Shown piece by piece: positions 27,623 to 35,739 of a stretch of DNA of 36,977 nucleotides. The stretch spans positions 1 through 36,977 of the forward strand of contig NJEG01000020.1 of NCBI GenBank assembly GCA_002254565.1. Direction: 5' to 3'. The notes beneath the pieces were generated by a model. The model was not told where the DNA came from. It saw only the letters and a program-made list of their open reading frames with translations, and searched no databases. A program made the translations under genes and the position numbers. This stretch comes from Candidatus Altarchaeales archaeon ex4484_2 (GTDB lineage: Archaea > Altiarchaeota > Altiarchaeia > IMC4 > QMZM01). Position 1 is the stretch's first letter, and every line of letters begins with the position of its first letter.

Positions 27623-28084
27623 ATGAGGCGGGAAACAAAGGACAGGATTTTGATGGGTGTTATGGGGGCTGCTTTTTTCCTGAACATCACCTTCATCAGT
27701 TTATATCCGTCAACAATCAAGGAACTGGCTGTTATAGGATATCTGCTGCTTGGGGTGGGGTTTTTGTTATTTATCTTGTCTGTGGTAACGCTTCGAAGCA
27801 AAGGCAACAACTCTCTGGTTGAGGAAGGAATCTACGGCATAATCCGGCACCCAATGTATCTGGGCGGGATGCTGATGTTTTTATCTCATCCATTCTTCAG
27901 CCAGAGTTGGGTGGTTGTGGCTGGCAGTGTTGTGGCTGTTGTTTGTTGCATCCTGAGTATGTGCGCGGCAGACCAACGCAATATTGAGAAATTCGGCGTA
28001 TCCTATGAGAGATACATGCAGAAGGTGCCGGGAATGAATATTCTTCAGGGGATAATACAAAAAACACGGCACAAAAAAACCTAG
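27623..28084 (+). CDS. ICMT/PEMT-like membrane methyltransferase
   Basis: The 153-residue protein has about four hydrophobic segments and the C-terminal motif GIYGIIRHPMYLGGMLMFLS, then QRNIEKFGVSYERYMQKVP. This is the isoprenylcysteine carboxyl methyltransferase/phospholipid methyltransferase family signature, with the RHPxY motif near the SAM site. In archaea the substrate is unknown; a lipid or small molecule is likely. I choose ATG 27623, preceded by the strong Shine-Dalgarno GGGAGGTGGG, over the longer frame start at 27575. It follows the lipoprotein gene by 60 bp. Confidence 0.8.
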   Translation: MRRETKDRILMGVMGAAFFLNITFISLYPSTIKELAVIGYLLLGVGFLLFILSVVTLRSKGNNSLVEEGIYGIIRHPMYLGGMLMFLSHPFFSQSWVVVAGSVVAVVCCILSMCAADQRNIEKFGVSYERYMQKVPGMNILQGIIQKTRHKKT

Positions 28085-28091
28085 CGCATAA

Positions 28092-28266
28092 AATCGCAAT
28101 ACAATAGTCTTCCAACAAAGAAAACCTGGAAAAAAACACAAAATCATTAAACATGGCACAATATAAACTCACTGTCCCGGATCATAAAACATTAAAGAAG
28201 AAAACACTTGCCGCAATAATCAAAGCATCTGGTTTAACAACAGAAGAATTCAAAAAACTTCTTTAG
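28092..28266 (+). pseudogene. Remnant of a HicA-like mRNA interferase toxin
   Basis: From the ATG at 28153 the frame reads MAQYKLTVPDHKTLKKKTLA and ends LTTEEFKKLL, matching the C-terminal part of HicA toxins (TVPxHxELKKGTLRxIIKxAGL). A second frame just upstream gives RKPGKKHKIIKHGT, matching the preceding HicA strand region, so one frameshift separates them. The N-terminal helix and start are missing, and there is no HicB antitoxin next door. This is a decayed toxin gene. Confidence 0.5.
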
Positions 28267-28284
28267 TAGTCGGGCACTCCTGTC

Positions 28285-29532
28285 TTGGAAAAAAAGTTAG
28301 GCACTACATTCTACACATTCACAACTCATCCAAACACCAGCTCTCAGATAAACAGAATAACCGACAGATTTTTTACCCTCAACTCCCTAAATCAGAAATG
28401 CATGGAGAAACTGGATTTATATTATAACAGAGAAAACGGCAACGTATACCATGAAGGGATAGCATCTGAGATACCGGACCGCATCAGCCAGCCCCTCCTC
28501 CAAAGGCGGGTTGAAACACTAATAGGCCGGAAGGGGTTGAAGGCCTCATACAATACCGGGAAAAGCTACATGAAACCTCTCCTGAACACACTCCACCAGA
28601 AAAACAAAAAAGAGAGCCTGGACCTGATGCTCAAACACCTCTCACGTAGAGGCTTCGGCGGCCTCAAATGCACTGAACTAAAAAAAGACTACATGAAGAT
28701 AAGAGTGAAAAACTGCTTCAACGCCCTACCCTATTCCCAATCCAACAAAAAAGTATGCTTTGAGATGGCAGGGATACTGGCAGCATGCGGCGAGGTGTTG
28801 ATGGGCGAGGGGATGGACTGCATGGAAACAGCGTGCACCTCCCAGGGAAACCCATACTGCGACTTCCATGTATTCTCCCACGGCCTGAAAACAAAAGAAA
28901 AAAAAGATGAGATAATAAACTCCATCCACCCTCCAGAGGAGGGTCTGGTGAAACACAATGCATTCCATGACCCCCTTAGGGGGGAGACGATATTCAAAGA
29001 CGGATCCTCACTAATCCTGCCACAGGGGTATATGGCACACTACCAGAGAGAACTTGAATCACTCCTCGGTGAGAAACCAACAAAAAAGATGGAATACATT
29101 CTCACAAAAAAATCCTCGATAGTAACGGCAAACACCATAAAAAACAAGAAAGCAGCAGGCTATTTGCACTCACCTGTCAACTTCCTCCTTAGAGAGATGG
29201 TCAAACAAACACAGAGTAGAGGGTTTGGCATACCTATAGTGCAGGAGTTTTATCCGGGTAAGCCCTATCTGAGGTTGATTGTGAAAAACAGCTTCAACGC
29301 ACATGGTTACTTTAAAGCTCGTAAGCCGGTATGCTACCGGATGGCGGCACTATGCGCGGGATTTGGGACAGCATTATTCAACAGAGATATGGATTGTATG
29401 GAAACCAAGTGCACGGCAAAAGGGGACCGCTTCTGTGAGTTTATAGTTTATGTGAACCCTCATCGGAGAATACAGAGCGGCCGCTCCCAGAAAAGAAGCA
29501 TACAGGAGATGGCTACTCTAGCTTCTCTGTGA
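28285..29532 (+). CDS. Protein with two V4R (4-vinyl reductase) domains
   Basis: The 415-residue protein carries two copies of the V4R-type C-terminal pattern: VCFEMAGILAACGEVLMGEG plus CMETACTSQGNPYCDFHVF, and VCYRMAALCAGFGTALFNRD plus CMETKCTAKGDRFCEFIVY. V4R domains bind small ligands, sometimes with metal through conserved cysteines, and regulate or act as chaperone-like partners. Each half is preceded by a matching region (FGGLKCTELKKDYMKIRVKN and FGIPIVQEFYPGKPYLRLIV), so an internal duplication is likely. The start is TTG 28285; the Shine-Dalgarno is weak. Ends overlap the convergent methyltransferase by 20 bp. No enzyme function can be inferred. Confidence 0.7.
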   Translation: MEKKLGTTFYTFTTHPNTSSQINRITDRFFTLNSLNQKCMEKLDLYYNRENGNVYHEGIASEIPDRISQPLLQRRVETLIGRKGLKASYNTGKSYMKPLLNTLHQKNKKESLDLMLKHLSRRGFGGLKCTELKKDYMKIRVKNCFNALPYSQSNKKVCFEMAGILAACGEVLMGEGMDCMETACTSQGNPYCDFHVFSHGLKTKEKKDEIINSIHPPEEGLVKHNAFHDPLRGETIFKDGSSLILPQGYMAHYQRELESLLGEKPTKKMEYILTKKSSIVTANTIKNKKAAGYLHSPVNFLLREMVKQTQSRGFGIPIVQEFYPGKPYLRLIVKNSFNAHGYFKARKPVCYRMAALCAGFGTALFNRDMDCMETKCTAKGDRFCEFIVYVNPHRRIQSGRSQKRSIQEMATLASL

Positions 29533-30073
29533 TATCCACCCAAAATCTGAACTCATCAAGCTGCTTCTTAAGCTTATAGGGCATCCCCCTCCCATACTCC
29601 GAAAGCCAGCCGTTAACCGGGAAATCCCTTATTACTGACTCATCAGCTACCTCAACTCTCTGAACAAACTCCGCCAAACCCCTGTTTCTTATAAGAGACT
29701 TCATGGGCTCAAAAACGCCGCTGAAGGTAGCCCATACCTTAAAAACAGTATCAGGATACCTCCCCCCTCCCATATCAACAGCAAGAAGATCGCATCCCCT
29801 GGTTTCATCCATTACCGCCTCAACAGTCTCAAAAGACCTCACGTCTCCTTCAACAAAAACAAGATTCCCGTATTCTGCCTGGAGTTCATTCATCGCCTCC
29901 CTGGCCTGCACGCTCTTGTCCACAGCAACCACCTTCTTCGCCTTCTTAACGTACCCCCTGGTTGACTCCCCAAGGTGCGGTCCCACCTCTATCACAGTAT
30001 CTTCTTCATCCACCATATCTGCCAGGAGTTTCCTGTATCTCTCCTTCCTGTACGCTATCCGTATCATCCCCAT
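29513..30073 (-). CDS. SAM-dependent methyltransferase-like protein
   Basis: The 186-residue protein has a Rossmann-type SAM site: TVIEVGPHLGESTRGYV (motif I) and KKVVAVDKSVQAREAMNEL (acidic loop), then GCDLLAVDMGGGRYPDTVF as a motif IV-like segment. The substrate is unknown. It is divergent from smc with about 100 bp between starts. Its 3' end overlaps the V4R gene by 20 bp. Confidence 0.7.
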   Translation of the reverse strand: MGMIRIAYRKERYRKLLADMVDEEDTVIEVGPHLGESTRGYVKKAKKVVAVDKSVQAREAMNELQAEYGNLVFVEGDVRSFETVEAVMDETRGCDLLAVDMGGGRYPDTVFKVWATFSGVFEPMKSLIRNRGLAEFVQRVEVADESVIRDFPVNGWLSEYGRGMPYKLKKQLDEFRFWVDITEKLE

Positions 30074-30103
30074 GAACCCTAAGTGATTATAAATGTGAAG
30101 TGT

Positions 30104-30113
30104 GTATAATATA
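30104..30113 (+). promoter_or_regulatory. TATA-like site upstream of smc
   Basis: GTATAATATA lies about 66 bp before the ATG at 30180, with a weak Shine-Dalgarno AGGTG at about 30168, so a leader of some 40 nt is predicted. Confidence 0.4.
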
Positions 30114-30179
30114 TCATCTCTTGTATGTTGCTTGTTTACTGTAGAAAGATAGGATTAAGACCTTATTAGGTGCTTAGAG

Positions 30180-33100
30180 ATGAAACTGGATAAGCTGGAG
30201 ATTAACGGGTTCAAGTCCTTCAAGAACAAAACGGTTATGGAGTTCCCCGATAGCTTCACCGCGATAATAGGGCCCAACGGCTCTGGCAAGAGCAACATAA
30301 TAGACTCCATATGTTTCGTTTTGGGGAAATCCAGGGGTCTGCGGGCTAACACATTAACTGATTTAATCTATAACGGGGGTGTTGGCGGGAGGAAGGCTGA
30401 GTCAGCCCGGGTTAACATGTTCCTTAAAAACAGCAGAGGAGAGAGAACTAAATTCACTCGGGAGATTAAAGCCGACGGCCGGAGCATCTACAAAATAAAC
30501 GATAAACGTTCCACCAGGCAGGAGATTCTTGAGATGGTAGGTGACTCCGAATACAACATTGTGTTGCAGGATGACGTAACCAAATTGATTGATATGCGCC
30601 CGGTGGAACGCAGGGGTATCATCGACGACCTGTGCGGTATCAGGGAATACGACGAGAAGAAGGAGAAGGCTCTAAGGGAGCTGGAGAAGGTTGAGGACCG
30701 GATATCTGATGCATACATCGTGTTAGGTGAGAAGGAGACTTATCTCGAGCAGTTGGGCGTTGAGAGAGATGAGGCCTTAAGATATCAGTCGCTGCAGAAG
30801 GAGTTAGGGGATCTGAAGGCGTCCCTGATCTACAGGGACATGATCCGGCACCAAAACAGGATACATTCTCTTGAGCTGGAGCTGGAGCAGCTCACCAAGG
30901 ATCGGGATGAGAAAAGAGCTGGTCTGGCTGAAATCAGGTCGAAGACAAACACACTAAATTCTAAACTGAAGGACATTAAGGTAGAAATACAGCGCGTCGA
31001 GAAAGAGAAGGGTGGTGCAAGTCTCCAGAGAAAGAGGGAGAAGCTTATTCGTTTAGAGAACCAGTTCGAGAACTCAGCCAACGAAAAAAAGAAGCTGGAA
31101 AAAGATATCAACAAGTATTCCCTGAAAAAGAAAATCCTTGAGGAGGAGATTGAGGGGATTGATTCAGAGCTTGGGAGCATATCCAGCAAACTAAAAGAGA
31201 TGGAGTCCCTGATAGCGAAGGAGGAGGAGAGGGTAGGTAACCTTGAGCTGGAGGGGGAGATTGACAGCTTGAAGACCAGGATTTTCGAGTTATACTCACA
31301 AATAGAGCTTAACGTGGACAGGAGAGGGGAGGATGATAGGAAACTCATGGAGCTTGAGGAAAGAAAGAAGGTGATTGATTCGGAAATCAAGGAGTCTCTG
31401 GCTGGTGAGAAGAAGCTTTCCACTATTGTGAAGGAGAAAATCAGGGAGAATAAATCTAATTTCGAGGAATATGACCGGTTGCGGGAAGAGATACCCCGAC
31501 TTGAGAGGGAAAGGGAGGTTATAATAAACGAGTTGAACCTTATCAGGGTTAAGGTAGCTAAGAAGAAAACGGAAATCAAGACCTTGGAGTCCAGCAGTGG
31601 CGGGCTCAGGGGTGCTGTTTCTGCGGTAATGAATCTGGGGGGTGTGGTGGATGGAATCCATGGGACAGTATCTCAGCTTGGGGGTTTAACCAACAAAGAA
31701 TATGAGCTGGCATTGCAGGTTGCTGCTGGAGCCGGCATGCAGTATATGGTGGTGGAAAATGATAAGGTAGCTACTGATTGCATACAATACCTGAGGAAGA
31801 AGAAAATCGGCCGACTGACTTTTCTACCCCTGAACAAGATTAAATCCAAGACCAGTGGCAAGGCACCTACGGGTTCCCTGGGGTTTGCGAGAGATTTCAT
31901 CGACACGAAAAAAAAGTACAGGCCCGCATTCGACTACATTTTCAGGGACACTGTATTGGTTAAGGACTTGGACGCCGCTAGACTGCTGGGGGTGGGTAAA
32001 TACCGGATGGTTACATTAGACGGTGACCTGTTGCTGCCTTCTGGGTCCATGACCGGTGGTTTTTTGAAGAAAGACCGTTTCGTGAAGATGTCCTTTTCTA
32101 ATACTGAGGAACTGGAGAAGGAGGTTAAGGTCTTGGAGAGGCAGATTATTGAGTTAGACGGGGAGCAGCAGAAGCTGTCATTGGAGAAGCAGAAGATGGG
32201 GAAGCGGCTTTCTTTTTTGGAGAATTCGGTAGGGGAGGCTCGCACCAACGTGGAAAAAATCAGGCTCGAAGAGGGGAATCTCATGGCCCGCAGGGGTGAG
32301 CTGAAAGAGAAGCTTGTGGGTGTGGATTCAAGGATTTCTGAACTGAAAAAGTCTGTGAAGAATAGAGATAAAGAGATTAAGTCCTCAAGGAAGGAAATAC
32401 TGAACCAGGAAACGAAGCTGGAGAAGCTTTTAGGTAAGCGATCCGAGAAGAGTCTTGAGCGATTAGATAAGTTAAGGGACGAGCACAGGAACCTTGATGT
32501 TGAGGCAGGTAGATTGGATGAGAAAAGGAGTCTCTTGTTGAACCAGATAGGTGAGCTGAATACTCTGATCAAGAGCATGCAGTCTGACGCTTCCAGGCTT
32601 GAGTCCCAGGTATCTGAGGTTAAGGCATCCCTTAATTCATTGAAGGGTGAGCTATATAAGCTTGAAGCCGAGAACAGGGCATCGGTTGAGGAACTGCGGC
32701 GATTGATGGATGAGAGATCTGTCCTGGAGGATGAGATTGGTTCATCAAGTGATGGCTTGAGTTCGCTGGAGGAATCCCTTGATGAATTAAATGATAGACT
32801 TAACTCATCTTCGGTGGATAAGGCCCGGTTGGAGACTAAGTTATCTGATCTGGTTAAGGAGTTCAGGGACTACCGGAACTTTGAGCCTGTTGACTCCACC
32901 ATCAGGTATATGGAGTCTCGCCTTGTTGAGGTGGAGGGGGAGCTGGAGTCTTTTGGTTCCGTTAATTTGAAGTCTATTGAGAGCTATGATGTCCTGAGGG
33001 AGGGGATTGATGAGACCCGGGAGAAGGTTGAGGTCTTGAAGGGGGAAAGAGAGAGCATCTTCGGGTTCATGGAGGGCGTGGAAAAAAAGAAGAGGGCGGT

Positions 33101-33539
33101 GTTTATGGAGGCCTTTGAGGTGGTTAACGATAATTTCGCACGCATATATAATGAGCTCTCAGGAGGGGAGGGTGGTCTCTCCCTCGACAACCCCAGAGAT
33201 ATCTCAGACTCGGGTTTGTTGATTAATGCCTCACCCTTGGGCAAGAAGCTGGTGGATGTTGATGCCATGTCCGGGGGGGAGAAGGCGTTGACTTGTTCTG
33301 CGTTTATGTTGGCTATTCAGCGGTTTAAGCCATCGCATTTTTATATAGTGGATGAGTTGGATGCAGCCCTGGATGTGGAGAACTCTCTTCGCCTGGCTAG
33401 GATGTTGAGGGATTCAGGCTCGCAGTTTGTGATGGTAACCCATAATGATTCCCTGATGAAGCATGCTGAGTCCGTTATTGGTGTTACATTAAGCGAGGGT
33501 GTTTCCGAGATTGTGGGCGTGAAACTGGAGCAGACATAA
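30180..33539 (+). CDS. smc: Chromosome segregation ATPase SMC
   Basis: The 1119-residue protein has Walker A GPNGSGKSN (31-39), about 300 residues of coiled coil, a hinge near 470-630, a second coiled coil, the signature MSGGEKALTCSAFMLA (near 1030) and Walker B FYIVDELDAALD (near 1053). SMC dimers hold and compact DNA with ScpA/ScpB; no scp gene lies in the window. All ATPase motifs are intact and the length is normal, so it should work. A minus-strand frame and an IS element follow. Confidence 0.96.
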   Translation: MKLDKLEINGFKSFKNKTVMEFPDSFTAIIGPNGSGKSNIIDSICFVLGKSRGLRANTLTDLIYNGGVGGRKAESARVNMFLKNSRGERTKFTREIKADGRSIYKINDKRSTRQEILEMVGDSEYNIVLQDDVTKLIDMRPVERRGIIDDLCGIREYDEKKEKALRELEKVEDRISDAYIVLGEKETYLEQLGVERDEALRYQSLQKELGDLKASLIYRDMIRHQNRIHSLELELEQLTKDRDEKRAGLAEIRSKTNTLNSKLKDIKVEIQRVEKEKGGASLQRKREKLIRLENQFENSANEKKKLEKDINKYSLKKKILEEEIEGIDSELGSISSKLKEMESLIAKEEERVGNLELEGEIDSLKTRIFELYSQIELNVDRRGEDDRKLMELEERKKVIDSEIKESLAGEKKLSTIVKEKIRENKSNFEEYDRLREEIPRLEREREVIINELNLIRVKVAKKKTEIKTLESSSGGLRGAVSAVMNLGGVVDGIHGTVSQLGGLTNKEYELALQVAAGAGMQYMVVENDKVATDCIQYLRKKKIGRLTFLPLNKIKSKTSGKAPTGSLGFARDFIDTKKKYRPAFDYIFRDTVLVKDLDAARLLGVGKYRMVTLDGDLLLPSGSMTGGFLKKDRFVKMSFSNTEELEKEVKVLERQIIELDGEQQKLSLEKQKMGKRLSFLENSVGEARTNVEKIRLEEGNLMARRGELKEKLVGVDSRISELKKSVKNRDKEIKSSRKEILNQETKLEKLLGKRSEKSLERLDKLRDEHRNLDVEAGRLDEKRSLLLNQIGELNTLIKSMQSDASRLESQVSEVKASLNSLKGELYKLEAENRASVEELRRLMDERSVLEDEIGSSSDGLSSLEESLDELNDRLNSSSVDKARLETKLSDLVKEFRDYRNFEPVDSTIRYMESRLVEVEGELESFGSVNLKSIESYDVLREGIDETREKVEVLKGERESIFGFMEGVEKKKRAVFMEAFEVVNDNFARIYNELSGGEGGLSLDNPRDISDSGLLINASPLGKKLVDVDAMSGGEKALTCSAFMLAIQRFKPSHFYIVDELDAALDVENSLRLARMLRDSGSQFVMVTHNDSLMKHAESVIGVTLSEGVSEIVGVKLEQT

Positions 33540-33562
33540 CTCTATTAATCTTGTAGAGGTTT

Positions 33563-33719
33563 TCAGCAACCCTGGAAGATGGTGCGAATAAACGCGGCAA
33601 TGGTTAACCCCCTCCACTCAGCTATTTGCTCTGTCGAAGAGGCAGAACCCAAGCTAACCTGCTCAGCAAGTACGGGGGCGTGCGCGAAAAATGCAGCTCT
33701 CCTGAGGTCCCCACTAAAA
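33563..33719 (-). other. Open minus-strand frame abutting the IS, origin unknown
   Basis: Between smc and the IS, the minus strand reads GDLRRAAFFAHAPVLAEQVS, then TEQIAEWRGLTIAAFIRTIF and a stop. It is about 51 codons with no start inside the flank. It may be the 3' end of a gene cut by the IS. I do not recognise it, and chance cannot be ruled out. Confidence 0.25.
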
Positions 33720-35370
33720 GATTAGAACCTGAATTTGACAGTTAATCTATTTGACCTTTAGGGTTAATAAAAATCCGTGGTTTTCGTTTCTGAAAATCTG
33801 GCGTTTCGCCAGATTATTGGTTTCATCATCAAATAAAAGGCAATTCCGTCTGTGAACTGAGAGCCTTATGGCTGATCATGTGCCTGGATTCACCTGGAAA
33901 ACGTGGGTTTCCGCGCTACCCGAACGATAGATTCAGGAATCTGGTGACGTTGACGAATTTCCTGGAGAGGATTCGGCCTGAAATCATCGAATGCGATGAC
34001 AAGTGTCAAACGCCTCAGACGATCCAGAAATGTTTTTTTGGTTTTACCTGTGAAACCAACCGCCTCCTGGATTAAGCCAACGAACAGTGTGGTGATCATG
34101 CAGACGAGCACAGCCCCGTTCACAGCATCATCGAATCAGACCCTGAACGGCCTTATCCTGTGCTCGTCCTTGAGGTCGCAGATAAGTTTCTCTATCTAAT
34201 CCTTCCTCCGGCAGAGGCGTAGGGCGTTTTTAGGCTTCAGGTTTCGGCTGGACTCCAATGCAAAGAAGCCATCCAGGTTTTGGTCTCCCTCCAGTTCGGC
34301 TATGATCTCTTCATCGGTTTTCCGGGTCAGCCGCCTTTGGACTGTGACCTCGGTTGTTATGACCCTGTTATTCAGTTCCTTCGTAATCTTCTTCCGCCTG
34401 GTCATCCACTTCAAGGCCTTAACCCCCTTCTGGCGTATCTTCTCTGCCAGCTTCTCTTTCTCGGCGAGAACCTGTTTAATCTTCCGGGCTCGCTTCTCTG
34501 AGTCCTTCCTCGCTCTCCGCTCATCGAAGTAGATGTACTCGTATACCCTCCCCTGTTTCTTCCACCACCCTAACACCCGATCACCGCCTTCGTATCTGAG
34601 CAACTCCAGCATCATGTCTTCATCGACCTTCGTTATCCTCTCGCGTAGTTCAGCTGAGTTCTTAACAGCCGGGAGATGATCCCGTCCGCTGCTTAGGATC
34701 AGTTCACAGTTACCCTTTGATTTCACTCCTTTATCGAAGCTCACCAAGGCATTCCCTGGAAGCCTTGATTCAGTTGCCTAGTAATCCTTGATGAACTGTT
34801 TACTGTCCACGAGGCCGCCTTCCTCAACCGAGAAGTGGAAGGGCAGGCGTTTACCTGCAGTAATCGCTAAACCAATCTTCACCTGCCTCTTATCGGGTCT
34901 GTGATCCCTGCTGTAGCCGTGTTTCGCAAGCGCGTATTTGTTTCCGTTGAAGAACAAGGAAGTCCAGTCCATGGATATGGACTTCATCCATCAGCAGGGG
35001 ATATATTTTTTCAGCGTTTCTGCCGAGCAACTCAAGACCCCGGTAGAAGGTTCTCTCATGGATCTCTCCCTGCCTTGACGCTGAACTCCATCGCAGCGGA
35101 GGATGTCTCCCGTATGTGTTCAACGCTCCTGAACACGCTATCCAGCTTATCTATTCTCGCAGAAACGAGGGACAAAGAGATAATTCTCCAGCGGCAAACC
35201 CCTCCTCTTGGTTCCGGGAGACTGGATGATGCCCGACAACCCGAGCAGGCCGTCCATCTTCTTCGTCAGCTCAGTTCCACCAGCATCTAACGTATTTATG
35301 CCCTCGTTCACAATGTTCTACTTGTGGCCGGAAAGAAAAGTCAGGATATGTCAAATTCAGGCTTCAAATC
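33720..35370 (-). mobile_element. Decayed IS1634-like insertion sequence
   Basis: Left end GATTAGAACCTGAATTTGAC and right end (complement) GATTTGAAGCCTGAATTTG share a perfect 13-bp core, CCTGAATTTGACA (33728-33740; complement at 35349-35361), forming terminal inverted repeats. The size of about 1.65 kb fits IS1634-type elements. A transposase gene on the minus strand is broken many times. No direct target-site duplication is obvious. A small hairpin (AATCTGGCG/CGCCAGATT near 33800) lies inside the left end. Confidence 0.75.
33890..35330 (-). pseudogene. DDE transposase, IS1634/IS4 type, multiply broken
   Basis: Frames in order on the minus strand: NEGINTLDAGGTELTKKMDG; RIDKLDSVFRSVEHIRE; ERTFYRGLELLGRNAEKIYP; DWTSLFFNGNKYALAKHGYS then RDHRPDKRQVKIGLAI; VSFDKGVKSKGNCELILSSG; ALESSRNL; IEKLICDLKDEHRIRPFRV; FDDAVNGAVLVC. 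DWTS and SFDKG carry the first two DDE aspartates. A TAG follows LCRRKD near 34196 and a TGA follows RPFRV near 34138, and at least three frameshifts separate the pieces. The whole is a dead transposase. Confidence 0.75.
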
Positions 35371-35739
35371 TCACATACCAACGAATCCAGAATTCAGGTT
35401 GAGGAGAATTAAAGGAGATACTTAAGCCACCACTGCCCGTATTCTCTCCATCCCCTATCCAGTGTCTCTGTCTCTTTCCTCCTCCACCCCCTGGGTTATT
35501 TGCAGCAGATGTTATCTGTTCTTCCTCACCGCCACTACAAATCCAGTCACCCCTGAATGTATACCATTACAGTCTGGTTGAGTGTAATTGTTAATCCAAT
35601 CGCTTTGGGTCCAGTCAGGACAATCATAAGTAGTCTCCCATGGCAGATCTATAGCCGCCCTCGCACTCCCCCCAAACCCTAAAACCCCAACCAAGGCTAT
35701 GAAAGCAACCAACAAAACCAGCACGCTCTTTCTCATCAT
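35371..35739 (-). pseudogene. Secreted polysaccharide-lyase-like gene, interrupted by the IS
   Basis: From the ATG at 35739 a signal peptide MMRKSVLVLLVAFIALVGVL followed by GFGGSARA leads to a 75-residue product ending at 35512. In the shifted frame, coding sequence continues (AANNPGGGGGKRQRHWIGDG, then ISFNSPQPEFWIRWYVRF) up to the IS end. The WIRWYxRF pattern is seen in alginate-lyase-type and LamG-like secreted enzymes. So a frameshift near 35520 and an IS insertion both break it. Its ATG abuts the upstream gene's TAA. Confidence 0.5.

Noticed and set aside
33541-33720. A tRNA, 5S or C/D RNA in the smc–IS gap
   Set aside because: No T-arm, 5S core or paired boxes could be found on either strand; only an unexplained minus-strand open frame.
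33890-34750. In-frame TAG and TGA in the transposase as stop-codon recoding (e.g. pyrrolysine)
   Set aside because: Both stop types plus several frameshifts occur in the same gene, which is simple decay. Other genes here use TAG and TGA as ordinary stops.
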